A model generated the notes under the pieces. The model saw only the letters and a list, made by a program, of their open reading frames with translations. It was not told where the DNA came from and made no database searches. Source: JBNARI01 sp049718765 (lineage in GTDB: Bacteria; Bacillota; Sulfobacillia; DUMF01). Taken from it: a stretch of DNA of 21,458 nucleotides. The stretch lies in assembly GCA_049718765.1 (NCBI GenBank), contig JBNARI010000027.1:1-21458 (forward strand). The letters are read 5' to 3'. The translations under genes were made by a program, and so were the position numbers. This document shows, piece by piece, positions 14,426-21,458 of the stretch (position 1 is its first letter; each line of letters opens with the position of its first letter).

Positions 14426-16318
14426 GTGGTGCAAGGCACTGCCGATGGTGAGGCGCGAGTTGAGTCGTTGAGGAAGCTGACTGCGGCGGTGACTGCAATA
14501 GGAGGAAGCCTGTTCCACCTGTATGCGATTGGGATCAGACCAGTGGCTCCTTCTATCTTGCATCCCATACACATTTGGATGTTGCTCGTACTGTCCGCAC
14601 TCTTACACAAGGGTACTTCCAAGAGGAGCGCCCTGCTAGGATTCGTGGACCTGGTAGCTATAGTCTTGATCAGCGCGTCCACCGTGAGTATTCTAAGGGA
14701 CAACTTCGGTTGGCAGATGCGTGCAGGGCTTGAACCCACGAAAGTTGACTTGTTTTTCGGCGTAGTCACGGTTCTGGTGTTGCTTGAGATGACCAGGCGT
14801 GTGTGCGGGGTGCCAATGGCCGTAGTAGGAGTGTTGTTCCTCTTGTTGCCTCTTCTGGGGAAGCTACTTCCAGGTGAGTTCAAGCTCATGCCTTATAGCC
14901 CGTCAAGAGTCATAGGCCAGCTGTATTCCACTGAGGGAATATTTGGTATGCTGGCTGGAATCTCGGCGACGTACATCTTTCCATTCTCGTTGTTTGCTGC
15001 GGCGCTGGATGCTTCGGGCACTGGCGAGTTCTTCATAGACTTTGCCACTGCACTTACTGGCAAGACAAGGGGCGGACCGGCAAAAGTTGCTGTGATATCA
15101 AGCGCGCTGTTTGGAACAGTGAGCGGGAGTGCGGCAGCCAACGTGGTAGCTACAGGCACTTTCACCATCCCGCTTATGGTGCGTACAGGGTATTCCAAAC
15201 TGTTTGCGTCTGCAGTAGAGGCAGTGGCGTCCACGGGCGGGCAGATCATGCCACCGATAATGGCTGCAGCTGCATTCTTGATGGCCCAGTTCTTGGGAGT
15301 TCCTTATGCCGACGTCATTCGAGCTGCACTGCTGCCAGCGCTGCTTTACTATTTCGCGGTATTCCTTGCTGTGGATGCGGAAGCTTCGCGGTTGGGATTG
15401 AGGGGCTTGCCCGAAAAGGAATTGCCCCGCTTGACGCAGGTGGTTAAAAAGGGGTTTTACCTCTTGCTGCCCGTCGCGGTTGTGATATACGCCATGGTGG
15501 TCTTGAAGTACAGCCCTATGCAGGGTGGACTGTATGGCTTGATTTCTACCTACCTGGTAATGCAGGTCTTACCGAAGACAAGGCTCAACATTAAGGTTAT
15601 CCTGGACTCCCTGAGGAAAGGAGCAGAGGGGTTTCTAGCTGTAGGTCTTTCTTGCGCTGTTGCCGGCATAGTGGTTGGCTCCCTGACGCTCACAGGGCTC
15701 GGTATTCGACTTTCTGCTGCCATGGTTCAACTGGGAGGAGGCCACCTTGTACCAGTTCTGATCATGACAATGGTGGCAACGCTCATCTTGAGCATGGGCT
15801 TGCCTACGTCTGGTGCTTACGTCATTGCTGCCTCGGTTTGTGTCCCTGCTCTGGTTCAGCTTGGCGTGAACCCAATGGCAGCTCACTTGTTTGTCTTCTA
15901 CTTTGCAACCATCAACGCCATCACCCCGCCAGTTGCGCTGGCGGCAATTGCTGCCTCTGGTATTTCGGGGGAGTCACCTTTCAGGATTGGTGTGCTTGCG
16001 TGTAACCTGGGCCTGGTGGCCTTCATAGTGCCCTACATGTTCGTCTACGGGAACGAGCTGATGCTTGTGGGTACTCCCCTCACAATCATCAGGTGTGTGT
16101 GTACGGCAATGGCAGGAGTTTACTGCCTGGTGCTTTCAACCAGGGGGTATTTCAGGGGATCGCTGGGGATTGTTCCTCGACTCTTTTTCTTGGTTGCAGC
16201 CCTTGGTTTTATTGATACGCGGCTTGTCACTGACCTGGCAGCTGCGCTTTCTGCGCTGCTTGGCGCAGCTTGGGAGGTGCTGAGCAGGCGCGCTGCAAGG
16301 GCAACCGCAAGGGCTTGA
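14426..16318 (+). CDS. TRAP transporter permease 2, fused 4TM/12TM (DctQM, TAXI type)
   Basis: This 630-aa polytopic membrane protein is a paralogue of the 3692 permease and almost the same length. The DctM hallmarks RGGPAKVAVISSALFGT, GSAAANVVATGTF and VEAVASTGGQIMPP are present, with the second repeat LSMGLPTSGAYVIAASV and ITPPVALAAIAASG. The GTG at 14426 has GGAGG 7 nt upstream; the next codon is also GTG and could serve. The longer frame from 14369 begins before the intergenic stem and is rejected. It should transport the ligand of the receptor at 13337 by a Na+ or H+ gradient. Substrate unknown. Confidence 0.92.
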   Translation: MVQGTADGEARVESLRKLTAAVTAIGGSLFHLYAIGIRPVAPSILHPIHIWMLLVLSALLHKGTSKRSALLGFVDLVAIVLISASTVSILRDNFGWQMRAGLEPTKVDLFFGVVTVLVLLEMTRRVCGVPMAVVGVLFLLLPLLGKLLPGEFKLMPYSPSRVIGQLYSTEGIFGMLAGISATYIFPFSLFAAALDASGTGEFFIDFATALTGKTRGGPAKVAVISSALFGTVSGSAAANVVATGTFTIPLMVRTGYSKLFASAVEAVASTGGQIMPPIMAAAAFLMAQFLGVPYADVIRAALLPALLYYFAVFLAVDAEASRLGLRGLPEKELPRLTQVVKKGFYLLLPVAVVIYAMVVLKYSPMQGGLYGLISTYLVMQVLPKTRLNIKVILDSLRKGAEGFLAVGLSCAVAGIVVGSLTLTGLGIRLSAAMVQLGGGHLVPVLIMTMVATLILSMGLPTSGAYVIAASVCVPALVQLGVNPMAAHLFVFYFATINAITPPVALAAIAASGISGESPFRIGVLACNLGLVAFIVPYMFVYGNELMLVGTPLTIIRCVCTAMAGVYCLVLSTRGYFRGSLGIVPRLFFLVAALGFIDTRLVTDLAAALSALLGAAWEVLSRRAARATARA

Positions 16319-16380
16319 CGGTGATTAATCTGTGTTCCGACCAATCAGTTTGGTATTTCGTATGGAGGTGTCGATTGAGT

Positions 16381-16701
16381 ATGAAGGTAGTAAGAACCGC
16401 ATGCAGGGAACAAGCAAGGGAGCTGCCCGGTCACTCCAGCATTCTCGGCTCGGTGCTTTCCAGTGAAGGAGGACTCCGGGTGGTGTTTTCTGAGTGCAAA
16501 GCTGGCGGACATTCTGACCCTCATACCCACGATACGGTGCAGGCGTTCTTTGTATTGAAGGGCAAGATGGAGATCACATGTGACGGTTCAATACATCAGC
16601 TCGAGGAAGGAGACTTTGCAATGGTGTTCCCTGGGGAGCTGCACTCCGTCCGATCTGATGACGCGAGCTACCTTGCTATTATGCGTGCAAAGGTGGGCTG
16701 A
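16381..16701 (+). CDS. Small single-domain cupin
   Basis: The 106-aa protein is one cupin barrel. Motif 1 reads DPHTHDTVQAFFVLKG (His48, His50, with Gln54 where a metal-binding Glu is common) and motif 2 has PGELHSV (His88). A metal ion could therefore be held by three histidines plus Gln. The ATG at 16381 has GGAGGTG 10 nt upstream; the longer open frame overlaps the permease end and is not used. It lies 16 bp before the FAD-subunit gene of the Mo hydroxylase, so it is probably cotranscribed. Roles could be isomerase, dioxygenase-like enzyme, or small-molecule sensor. A non-enzymatic function is possible. Confidence 0.8.
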   Translation: MKVVRTACREQARELPGHSSILGSVLSSEGGLRVVFSECKAGGHSDPHTHDTVQAFFVLKGKMEITCDGSIHQLEEGDFAMVFPGELHSVRSDDASYLAIMRAKVG

Positions 16702-16717
16702 GGGGGGTTAGAGTCAA

Positions 16718-17623
16718 GTGTTAGCGAGCACTCGATACTTGCGCCCCCACAGCCTTGTGGAAGCTCTGGAAGCCTTACAGGCTGCTGAGGGTCAGGCTCG
16801 GCCGTTGGCAGGGGGCACGGATCTATTGGTAGCAATGAAAGATGGGCAAATAAGAGCCGATTTGTTGGTGGACCTGTGGTGGTTAAGGCCCCCCCTTGCC
16901 TTCATAGAGAGAACGGAGTCAGCTATCAGGATCGGTGCTCTTACCACAATGAGCGAGCTGGTGGGCTCTTCGCTCATCAGGAGTTCCGTTCCGGTGATTT
17001 CGGAAGCGGCTGCCCAGGTAGGGGCTTGGCAAACCAGGAACCTTGCCACAATTGGAGGTAACCTTGCCGCGGCCGTGCCGTCCTGCGACCTGGGACCCCC
17101 AGTGCTTGTGATGGACGCAAAGATCATATGCCAAAGTGCTCGGGGGCACAGGGAGATTCCAGTTGAAAGCTTCTTTGTAGGGCCCAAACGTTGTGCTTTG
17201 ACCAGCGATGAACTCCTTACAGCCATAGAGGTGCCAGTAGAAGCAAGTCAAAACTGGGGGACGTGCTTTCTAAAACTGGGCAGGCGAAAAGCTGTAAGCC
17301 TGGCCCTAGTCAACGTGGCTGTAAAGGTCGTGCTTTGGGAGGACCAGAAAACCGTGAGCAAGGTGCGAATAGCTGCGGGCGCTGTTGCTCCCACTCCAAT
17401 CCGGTGCAGGGCTGCTGAGCAGGTTATTCAAAACGAGGGAATAAATGAGAGGACGCTAAAGGCTGCTGCAAAAGTTGTTATGAATGAAATTGCTCCAATA
17501 AGTGACCTGCGAGCATCAGCAGAATACCGGAGGCAGGTAACCGGGGTTCTGGTTGAACGGGCAATCAGTATTGCGTACCAGAGAGCCCAGGCAAACAGGA
17601 CAGGGCATGGGAGGGGAGCGTAA
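16718..17623 (+). CDS. Molybdenum hydroxylase FAD-binding subunit (XdhB/CoxM/NdhF-like)
   Basis: The 301-aa protein has both FAD signatures of the xanthine dehydrogenase FAD subunit: PLAGGTDLLVAMK (29-41) and NLATIGGNLAAAVPSCD (108-124), followed by the CO-dehydrogenase-flavoprotein C-terminal domain. It would pass electrons from the 2Fe-2S subunit to NAD(P) or another acceptor. GTG start with AGGGGGG about 10 nt upstream. The stop overlaps the next start by one base (TAATG). The size (about 33 kDa) is like that of clostridial nicotinate dehydrogenase NdhF. The general family is certain; the substrate is not. Confidence 0.92.
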   Translation: MLASTRYLRPHSLVEALEALQAAEGQARPLAGGTDLLVAMKDGQIRADLLVDLWWLRPPLAFIERTESAIRIGALTTMSELVGSSLIRSSVPVISEAAAQVGAWQTRNLATIGGNLAAAVPSCDLGPPVLVMDAKIICQSARGHREIPVESFFVGPKRCALTSDELLTAIEVPVEASQNWGTCFLKLGRRKAVSLALVNVAVKVVLWEDQKTVSKVRIAAGAVAPTPIRCRAAEQVIQNEGINERTLKAAAKVVMNEIAPISDLRASAEYRRQVTGVLVERAISIAYQRAQANRTGHGRGA

Positions 17624-18123
17624 TGGAGCATTCTGGGTCTGCACAGTACGAGGTATGTTTCGAAGTCAATGGGCAGCAAGTGCATGGGAAAGTACCGCCC
17701 ACGAAGATGCTGGTTGACTTCTTGCGGTATGACCTTGGCCTGACCGGCACGAAAAAAGGCTGCGGTACAGGGGAATGTGGGGCTTGCACGGTACTACTAA
17801 ATGGCAAGCCAGTCAACTCGTGCTTGGTACCGGTGGTAAGGTGCAATGGCAGCACAGTCATGACAATCGAAGGCATTTCAAAGACTGAGCTATTCAAAAG
17901 AATTCAGGAGGTCATGGTCCAATCAAGTGCCTTTCAGTGCGGGTTCTGCGCGCCTGGCATGATGGTATCGCTGTACGCTCTGTTCGTAGTGAACAGCAGC
18001 CCAAGCGAGCAAGAAATACGCAATGCAATCTCGGGGAACCTGTGCCGGTGCTCTGGATACACGAAAATTGTGGATTCTGCAATGCGGTTGGCCAAGGGGG
18101 TGAACCTGGTTGGTAGTAGGTAG
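17623..18123 (+). CDS. Molybdenum hydroxylase 2Fe-2S subunit (XdhC/CoxS/NdhS-like)
   Basis: The 166-aa protein carries eight cysteines for two [2Fe-2S] clusters. The N-terminal plant-ferredoxin-type domain has Cys47, 52, 55 and 67 (CGTGECGAC...C). The C-terminal helical domain has Cys106, 109, 141 and 143 (CGFC...CRC). It relays electrons from the Mo site to FAD. Its ATG overlaps the FAD-subunit stop, and its last 14 bases overlap the Mo-subunit start, indicating tight translational coupling of the complex. Confidence 0.95.
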   Translation: MEHSGSAQYEVCFEVNGQQVHGKVPPTKMLVDFLRYDLGLTGTKKGCGTGECGACTVLLNGKPVNSCLVPVVRCNGSTVMTIEGISKTELFKRIQEVMVQSSAFQCGFCAPGMMVSLYALFVVNSSPSEQEIRNAISGNLCRCSGYTKIVDSAMRLAKGVNLVGSR

Positions 18124-19363
18124 CTCAATTCCCAGGACTGACCTTGAACTTCTTACTTCGGGCAAGGCATTGTTCATTGACGACATAAACCTCCCGGGAA
18201 TGACATATGGTGCGGTCTTGAGGAGTGCCGTAGCCCATGCACGCATACTCAGGCTGGACATTTCCAGGGCTCTCAGGATGCCGGGTGTTGTTGCGGGAGT
18301 AACTGCGGCGGACTTCAGAGACAACAGGTACGGTCCGACGCACAAGGACCAGCCTGTGCTTGCAGACTGCAAGGTGCGACATGTTGGAGAAGGGTTGGCC
18401 GCAATTGCTGCGGAAACACCAGAGCTTGCAGAGGAAGCTCTTAGCAAGATACAGGTTGAGTTGGAAGAATTACCTCCAGTGCTGGACCCGGTAGAGGCCA
18501 TGGAGCCAGGAAGCCCTAAAGTACACGACGGCGGGAACGTGGCATACACAACCACGCTTGAAAAGGGAAACGTCCAAGCTGGCTTCCAGATATCAGAGAT
18601 AATCGTGGAAGACTCGTTTAGGACTCAGATGGTGGAGCACTGCCACCTTGAGCCTCACGGTGCTGTAGCCCAGATGCTGGACGATGGTAGCCTGAGGGTG
18701 TGGACCTCGATTCAGCGCCCTTTCATCATAGCGAACGATATTGCCAGGGTTCTTGGCATGCCGCTGAACAGAGTTAGCGTCTCAGTGCTGCGAGTTGGCG
18801 GCGGATTTGGTGGCAAGAACGAGATAACTGTGGAACCTATTGCAGCAGCGCTTGCGATCAAGTGTGGCAGGCCAGTCAAGGTGACTTTTTCAAGGCACGA
18901 TGAGATGGTAGCTTCAACTGTGCGACATGCGTACGTGATAAGAATAAGAACGGGCTTGGGCAAGCGGGGAGAGCTCTTAGCAAGAGAAGTGAACATAGTG
19001 AGCGACGCTGGCGGTTACGTTAGCTGGGGTGCACGAACGTTGGACAAGGCTTGCGTGTGCGCAGCCGGGCCATATGAAATCCCCAACATTAAAGTGACCG
19101 GGATCCTTGTCTACACCACAAAGAACGTTGGTGGTGCCATGCGCGGATTTGGAGTGCCCCAAGTGTGTTTTGCTCATGAGGTTCACACTGACCATATTTG
19201 CCGCACTATTGGGGTTGATCCATTGGAGTTTAGAAAAGAGAACTGTGTCAGGACGGGCAGCACCACTGTAACATCACAGCGGCTAGAAGTTGTTACTTTA
19301 CCTACGGTGCTGGACCGTTTGGAGGAAATGATTCGCAGTGGGGGGAGGCCAAGTGAGCACTAA
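18110..19363 (+). CDS. Molybdenum hydroxylase Mo-subunit, N-terminal half (NdhL-like)
   Basis: The 417-aa product holds the a/b-hammerhead domain (about 15-125) and the first molybdopterin-binding subdomain (about 135-400). Family motifs include EHCHLEPHGA (176-185), VGGGFGGKNE (229-238) and AMRGFGVPQ (343-351). A TGA at 18101-18103 closes the frame, so the TTG at 18110 is the only usable start; AGGGGGTG lies 7 nt upstream. It ends where a one-piece enzyme would continue into the second Mo-binding subdomain. That part is in the next gene, in a different frame, with 11 bp of overlap. The split position matches clostridial nicotinate dehydrogenase NdhL/NdhM. A G6 run at 19340-19345 in the overlap leaves open a frameshift or sequencing slip. 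Confidence 0.88.
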   Translation: MVVGSSIPRTDLELLTSGKALFIDDINLPGMTYGAVLRSAVAHARILRLDISRALRMPGVVAGVTAADFRDNRYGPTHKDQPVLADCKVRHVGEGLAAIAAETPELAEEALSKIQVELEELPPVLDPVEAMEPGSPKVHDGGNVAYTTTLEKGNVQAGFQISEIIVEDSFRTQMVEHCHLEPHGAVAQMLDDGSLRVWTSIQRPFIIANDIARVLGMPLNRVSVSVLRVGGGFGGKNEITVEPIAAALAIKCGRPVKVTFSRHDEMVASTVRHAYVIRIRTGLGKRGELLAREVNIVSDAGGYVSWGARTLDKACVCAAGPYEIPNIKVTGILVYTTKNVGGAMRGFGVPQVCFAHEVHTDHICRTIGVDPLEFRKENCVRTGSTTVTSQRLEVVTLPTVLDRLEEMIRSGGRPSEH

Positions 19364-20363
19364 TAGCAAGAAGAAGCGCGGGAAGGGATTTGCATGCATG
19401 TTTTATCCCGGAGGGCCTACTTGGGCTTCTAGCCCCAGCGCTGCATATTTGAAGGTAGAACAAGATGGGTCCGTAAGGCTGCTTACAGGAGCTGTTGATT
19501 TGGGGCAGGGCAGTTCAGTAGCTCTCGCTCAAATCGCAGCCCAGGAGCTTGGCGTGCGCTTCGAGAGGGTGAAGCTGGTGGAGGGAGACACCGGCGTCTT
19601 TCCCTACGACGCTGGCACAGTGGGAAGCAGAGTTACTCTCTACGCAGGGTGGGCAGTGAAGAACGCTGCTTGCCAGGCAAGAGAGCAGATTCTCCGGGGT
19701 GCATCTTTGAAGCTGGGTATTGAGCCAAAGTTCCTGCTTATTGATCAGGAAGCTGTTTACGTGCAAGGGAACAGCGGCCCGAGCATGTCCTATGAGGCAG
19801 CAGTCGACGCTTGCTACAAGATGGGCATTTTGCCCGTAGGGCTTGGTTGGTACAGTGCTATTAATTACAAAAGCAAGGACTCTCCGGTCACAGGGGTATC
19901 GTGTCCCACGTTCATCTACGGTGCCCAGTGTGCCGAGGTTGAAGTGGACTGCGAGACAGGAGAAGTCACTGTATTAAAGTTGTATGTGGTGCACGATTGC
20001 GGCAAGGCAATAAACCCTTTGCTTATTGAAGGGCAACTGCACGGTGCGGCTGCTATGGGCCTGGGGTACGCCATCTTGGAGGAAATGGTGCACTCCGTGG
20101 AGGGTAAGGTGTTGAATCCGAGCTTTCGAGACTACATAATTCCAACTGCTGCGGACGTTCCAGATGTGGAGTGTTCGGTGGTAGAAGTGGAGGACCCCAA
20201 CGGACCGTTTGGGGCAAAGGGTATTGCAGAGCCGGCCTTGTTGCCGACTGCTCCTGCAATAGTGAACGCCATATACGACGCAGTAGGTGTGCTAATAACC
20301 GAACTGCCAGTGACTCCAGAAAAGATACTGAGAGAGCTGAAGAAAAAGGAATCCGAGAAGTGA
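19353..20363 (+). CDS. Molybdenum hydroxylase Mo-subunit, C-terminal half (NdhM-like)
   Basis: The 336-aa product is the second molybdopterin-binding subdomain. Visible motifs are DLGQGSSVALAQIAAQELG (49-67), which contacts the cofactor, DAGTVGSRVTLYAG (86-99), and GAKGIAEPALLP (287-298), whose Glu293 aligns with the essential active-site glutamate of the family. The complex should therefore be catalytically competent. The start is taken as GTG 19353, with GGAGG 4 nt upstream; the frame is open only from 19332, so no long upstream extension exists. Together the two halves total 753 aa, close to a normal one-piece subunit. Confidence 0.88.
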   Translation: MSTNSKKKRGKGFACMFYPGGPTWASSPSAAYLKVEQDGSVRLLTGAVDLGQGSSVALAQIAAQELGVRFERVKLVEGDTGVFPYDAGTVGSRVTLYAGWAVKNAACQAREQILRGASLKLGIEPKFLLIDQEAVYVQGNSGPSMSYEAAVDACYKMGILPVGLGWYSAINYKSKDSPVTGVSCPTFIYGAQCAEVEVDCETGEVTVLKLYVVHDCGKAINPLLIEGQLHGAAAMGLGYAILEEMVHSVEGKVLNPSFRDYIIPTAADVPDVECSVVEVEDPNGPFGAKGIAEPALLPTAPAIVNAIYDAVGVLITELPVTPEKILRELKKKESEK

Positions 20364-20367
20364 GAGG

Positions 20368-20389
20368 ACCAATTCAATCGAGAATTGGT
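20368..20389. promoter_or_regulatory. Inverted repeat between the Mo-hydroxylase and gntR genes
   Basis: ACCAATTC (20368-20375) and GAATTGGT (20382-20389) are perfectly complementary with a 6-nt gap, starting 5 nt after the Mo-subunit stop. There is no T-run, so it may be a weak terminator or, more interestingly, an operator for the adjacent GntR/FCD regulator (autoregulation). A shorter ACCAA-n5-TTGGT element is seen at 16340-16354 before the cupin gene. Confidence 0.4.
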
Positions 20390-20470
20390 TAGACTGGGGC
20401 TAGACCGGGGTTGCCTTAGCCAGTTTTGGTGGTAGGGGTTTGAGAGGGCAGTGATAAGGGGGCATAGTAT

Positions 20471-21145
20471 ATGTCGGTAGGTGACAGCGAGTTTAAGACT
20501 AAGGCGCAGGTGGCGTATGAGTACCTGAGAAGGCTGATCATTGGAGGGGAACTGCCACCAGGGAGCAGGGTGCTAATTGGAGAGGTAGCAAACGCCCTCG
20601 GTTTCAGTCAAACGCCTGTCAGGGAAGCAGTGCGGGAGCTTGTGTCAAAGGGAGCACTGGTCCTTAAGCCCCATGTTGGAGTCATGGTGCCCGAATACTC
20701 TGACCATACAGTGCGCGAGCTGTTCGAAATAAGGGCAGTTCTGGAAGGACTGGCAACCCGGTTGAACGCCCCGTACCTTTCTGAGGAAGGGTTTGCCTAC
20801 CTGGAGGACGTTATTGAAAAGTCCCGGGCTTGTGCGAGCAAGGGTGATTTTCTGCAATACGCCGAGCTGGACAAGCAGTTTCATTTCTACATTTACAAAG
20901 CTGGGCCATATGAGTTCTTGTTTGGGATGATAAGCGAACTCTGGGACAGAAACGTGAGATTTAGCTCTGTGTTCAGGATATGCAAGGCGAGAATGTTGGA
21001 GTCGGCCAATGAGCACTCCGAGATTGTCCATGCCATGAAAGCAGGAAAAGCGGCACTTTGTGAGGAGCTGATGCGAAAACACAAGCAGGCTTCTGGGAGG
21101 ATCTACATGGAACACATGAAAATAGGTTCAAAAGCAGAAGCATGA
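20471..21145 (+). CDS. GntR-family transcriptional regulator, FCD (FadR) subfamily
   Basis: The 224-aa protein has an N-terminal winged helix-turn-helix (about 8-75; LPPGSRV, GFSQTPVREAVREL) and an FCD effector domain (about 80-215). The FCD metal site residues Asp134, His138, His182 and His204 are all present, so it probably binds a carboxylate ligand through a metal ion, as other FCD regulators do. AAGGGGG lies 8 nt before the ATG. It is the natural candidate for substrate-responsive control of the catabolic cluster. Its TGA overlaps the LysR start (ATGA), so both regulators are made together. Confidence 0.92.
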   Translation: MSVGDSEFKTKAQVAYEYLRRLIIGGELPPGSRVLIGEVANALGFSQTPVREAVRELVSKGALVLKPHVGVMVPEYSDHTVRELFEIRAVLEGLATRLNAPYLSEEGFAYLEDVIEKSRACASKGDFLQYAELDKQFHFYIYKAGPYEFLFGMISELWDRNVRFSSVFRICKARMLESANEHSEIVHAMKAGKAALCEELMRKHKQASGRIYMEHMKIGSKAEA

Positions 21146-21458
21146 CTATTCTTCACCAATTGGATTTGAGGCAATTACAGTACTTCCTTGCCGTAATGGA
21201 AGAAGGTCAGTTTACCCGTGCTGCAAAACGGCTAAACATAACCCAGCCGCCTCTAAGCCAGCAGATCCGTCTTCTTGAGAGGGAGCTCCAAGTCAGGCTC
21301 ATTGACAGGTCTCACAACCGTTTCCAGCTCACCGAAGCAGGCAGAATACTCCAGAGGCGTGCAAGTCAGCTCCTGGAGCTGATGAGGATAACAATGAACG
21401 AAATCCAGGAAGTGTCCCAGGGTGTGCGAGGAGTGATTTCCATAGGGACCATTTCCTC
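21142..21458 (+). CDS. LysR-family transcriptional regulator (3' cut by window edge)
   Basis: An open frame of 105 codons runs off the right edge. It begins with LDLRQLQYFLAVMEEGQFTR and contains AAKRLNITQPPLSQQIRLLE, a canonical LysR winged helix-turn-helix (about residues 8-65), followed by the linker helix and the first strand of the effector domain (GVISIGTIS). The ATG overlaps the GntR stop by 4 bp. Co-translation of a LysR activator with a GntR regulator suggests two inputs into one pathway, or one of them controlling further genes to the right. Confidence 0.9.
   Translation, partial: MTILHQLDLRQLQYFLAVMEEGQFTRAAKRLNITQPPLSQQIRLLERELQVRLIDRSHNRFQLTEAGRILQRRASQLLELMRITMNEIQEVSQGVRGVISIGTIS

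Noticed and set aside
16270..16380. N-terminal extension of the cupin overlapping the permease 3' end
   Set aside because: The added residues are not cupin-like, and ATG 16381 has a proper Shine-Dalgarno.
17923..18555. 210-codon minus-strand frame across the 2Fe-2S and Mo-subunit genes
   Set aside because: Antisense shadow of two motif-confirmed genes with no own start signal or domain.
20391..20425. Possible terminator (GGCTA/TAGCC arms) before gntR
   Set aside because: Only a 5-bp stem with a long loop and a short T4 tract; insufficient to call a terminator.

Overview
The window reads as one long catabolic gene cluster from a bacterium, probably an anaerobic and possibly thermophilic member of the Clostridia (Firmicutes) or of the Synergistota. 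The evidence is strong G-rich ribosome binding sites, frequent GTG/TTG starts, lipoproteins with a short Gram-positive-style lipobox, heavy use of AGG (Arg) and ATA (Ile), TAXI-type TRAP transporters, and a molybdenum hydroxylase of the clostridial split-subunit layout. The phylum cannot be fixed without a database search.

Layout. Positions 1-465 hold two decayed IS110-family transposase fragments that converge tail to tail. Positions 466-1103 hold no recognisable gene. A DUF6282-type metal-dependent hydrolase runs leftward (1104-2048). After a 409-bp divergent control region, every gene from 2458 to the right edge runs rightward: TAXI receptor 1 and fused TRAP permease 1; zinc alcohol dehydrogenase 1; a D-2-hydroxyacid dehydrogenase; a LeuA/NifV-type acyl-CoA:2-oxoacid condensing enzyme; zinc alcohol dehydrogenase 2; an M24 creatinase/aminopeptidase-fold hydrolase; a beta-hydroxyacid-dehydrogenase-like protein coupled by ATGA overlap to a nitrilase-superfamily amidase; TAXI receptor 2 and TRAP permease 2; a small cupin; a four-gene xanthine-dehydrogenase-family molybdenum hydroxylase (FAD, 2Fe-2S, and a molybdopterin subunit split over two genes); then a GntR/FCD regulator coupled by ATGA overlap to a LysR regulator cut by the right edge.

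How the parts may work together (inference). Two TAXI-TRAP systems would import one or more organic acids. The Mo hydroxylase would hydroxylate a ring or aldehyde carbon with water. The amidase and the M24 enzyme, and perhaps the DUF6282 hydrolase, would break C-N bonds. The four NAD(P)-type dehydrogenases and the LeuA-like enzyme would process the carbon skeleton. The FAD-FeS-MoL-MoM order and subunit sizes match what I recall of nicotinate dehydrogenase (NdhF-S-L-M) of Eubacterium barkeri, so an N-heterocyclic acid is a reasonable first guess. The downstream set differs from the known nicotinate pathway (no 6-hydroxynicotinate reductase or methyleneglutarate mutase is visible), so the pathway may be undescribed.

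The cluster also carries several clear RNA stem-loops, including one between receptor and permease in both TRAP modules and a perfect 13-bp hairpin between the M24 and dehydrogenase genes. None has a T-tract, so they look like mRNA processing, stability or attenuation elements rather than simple terminators.
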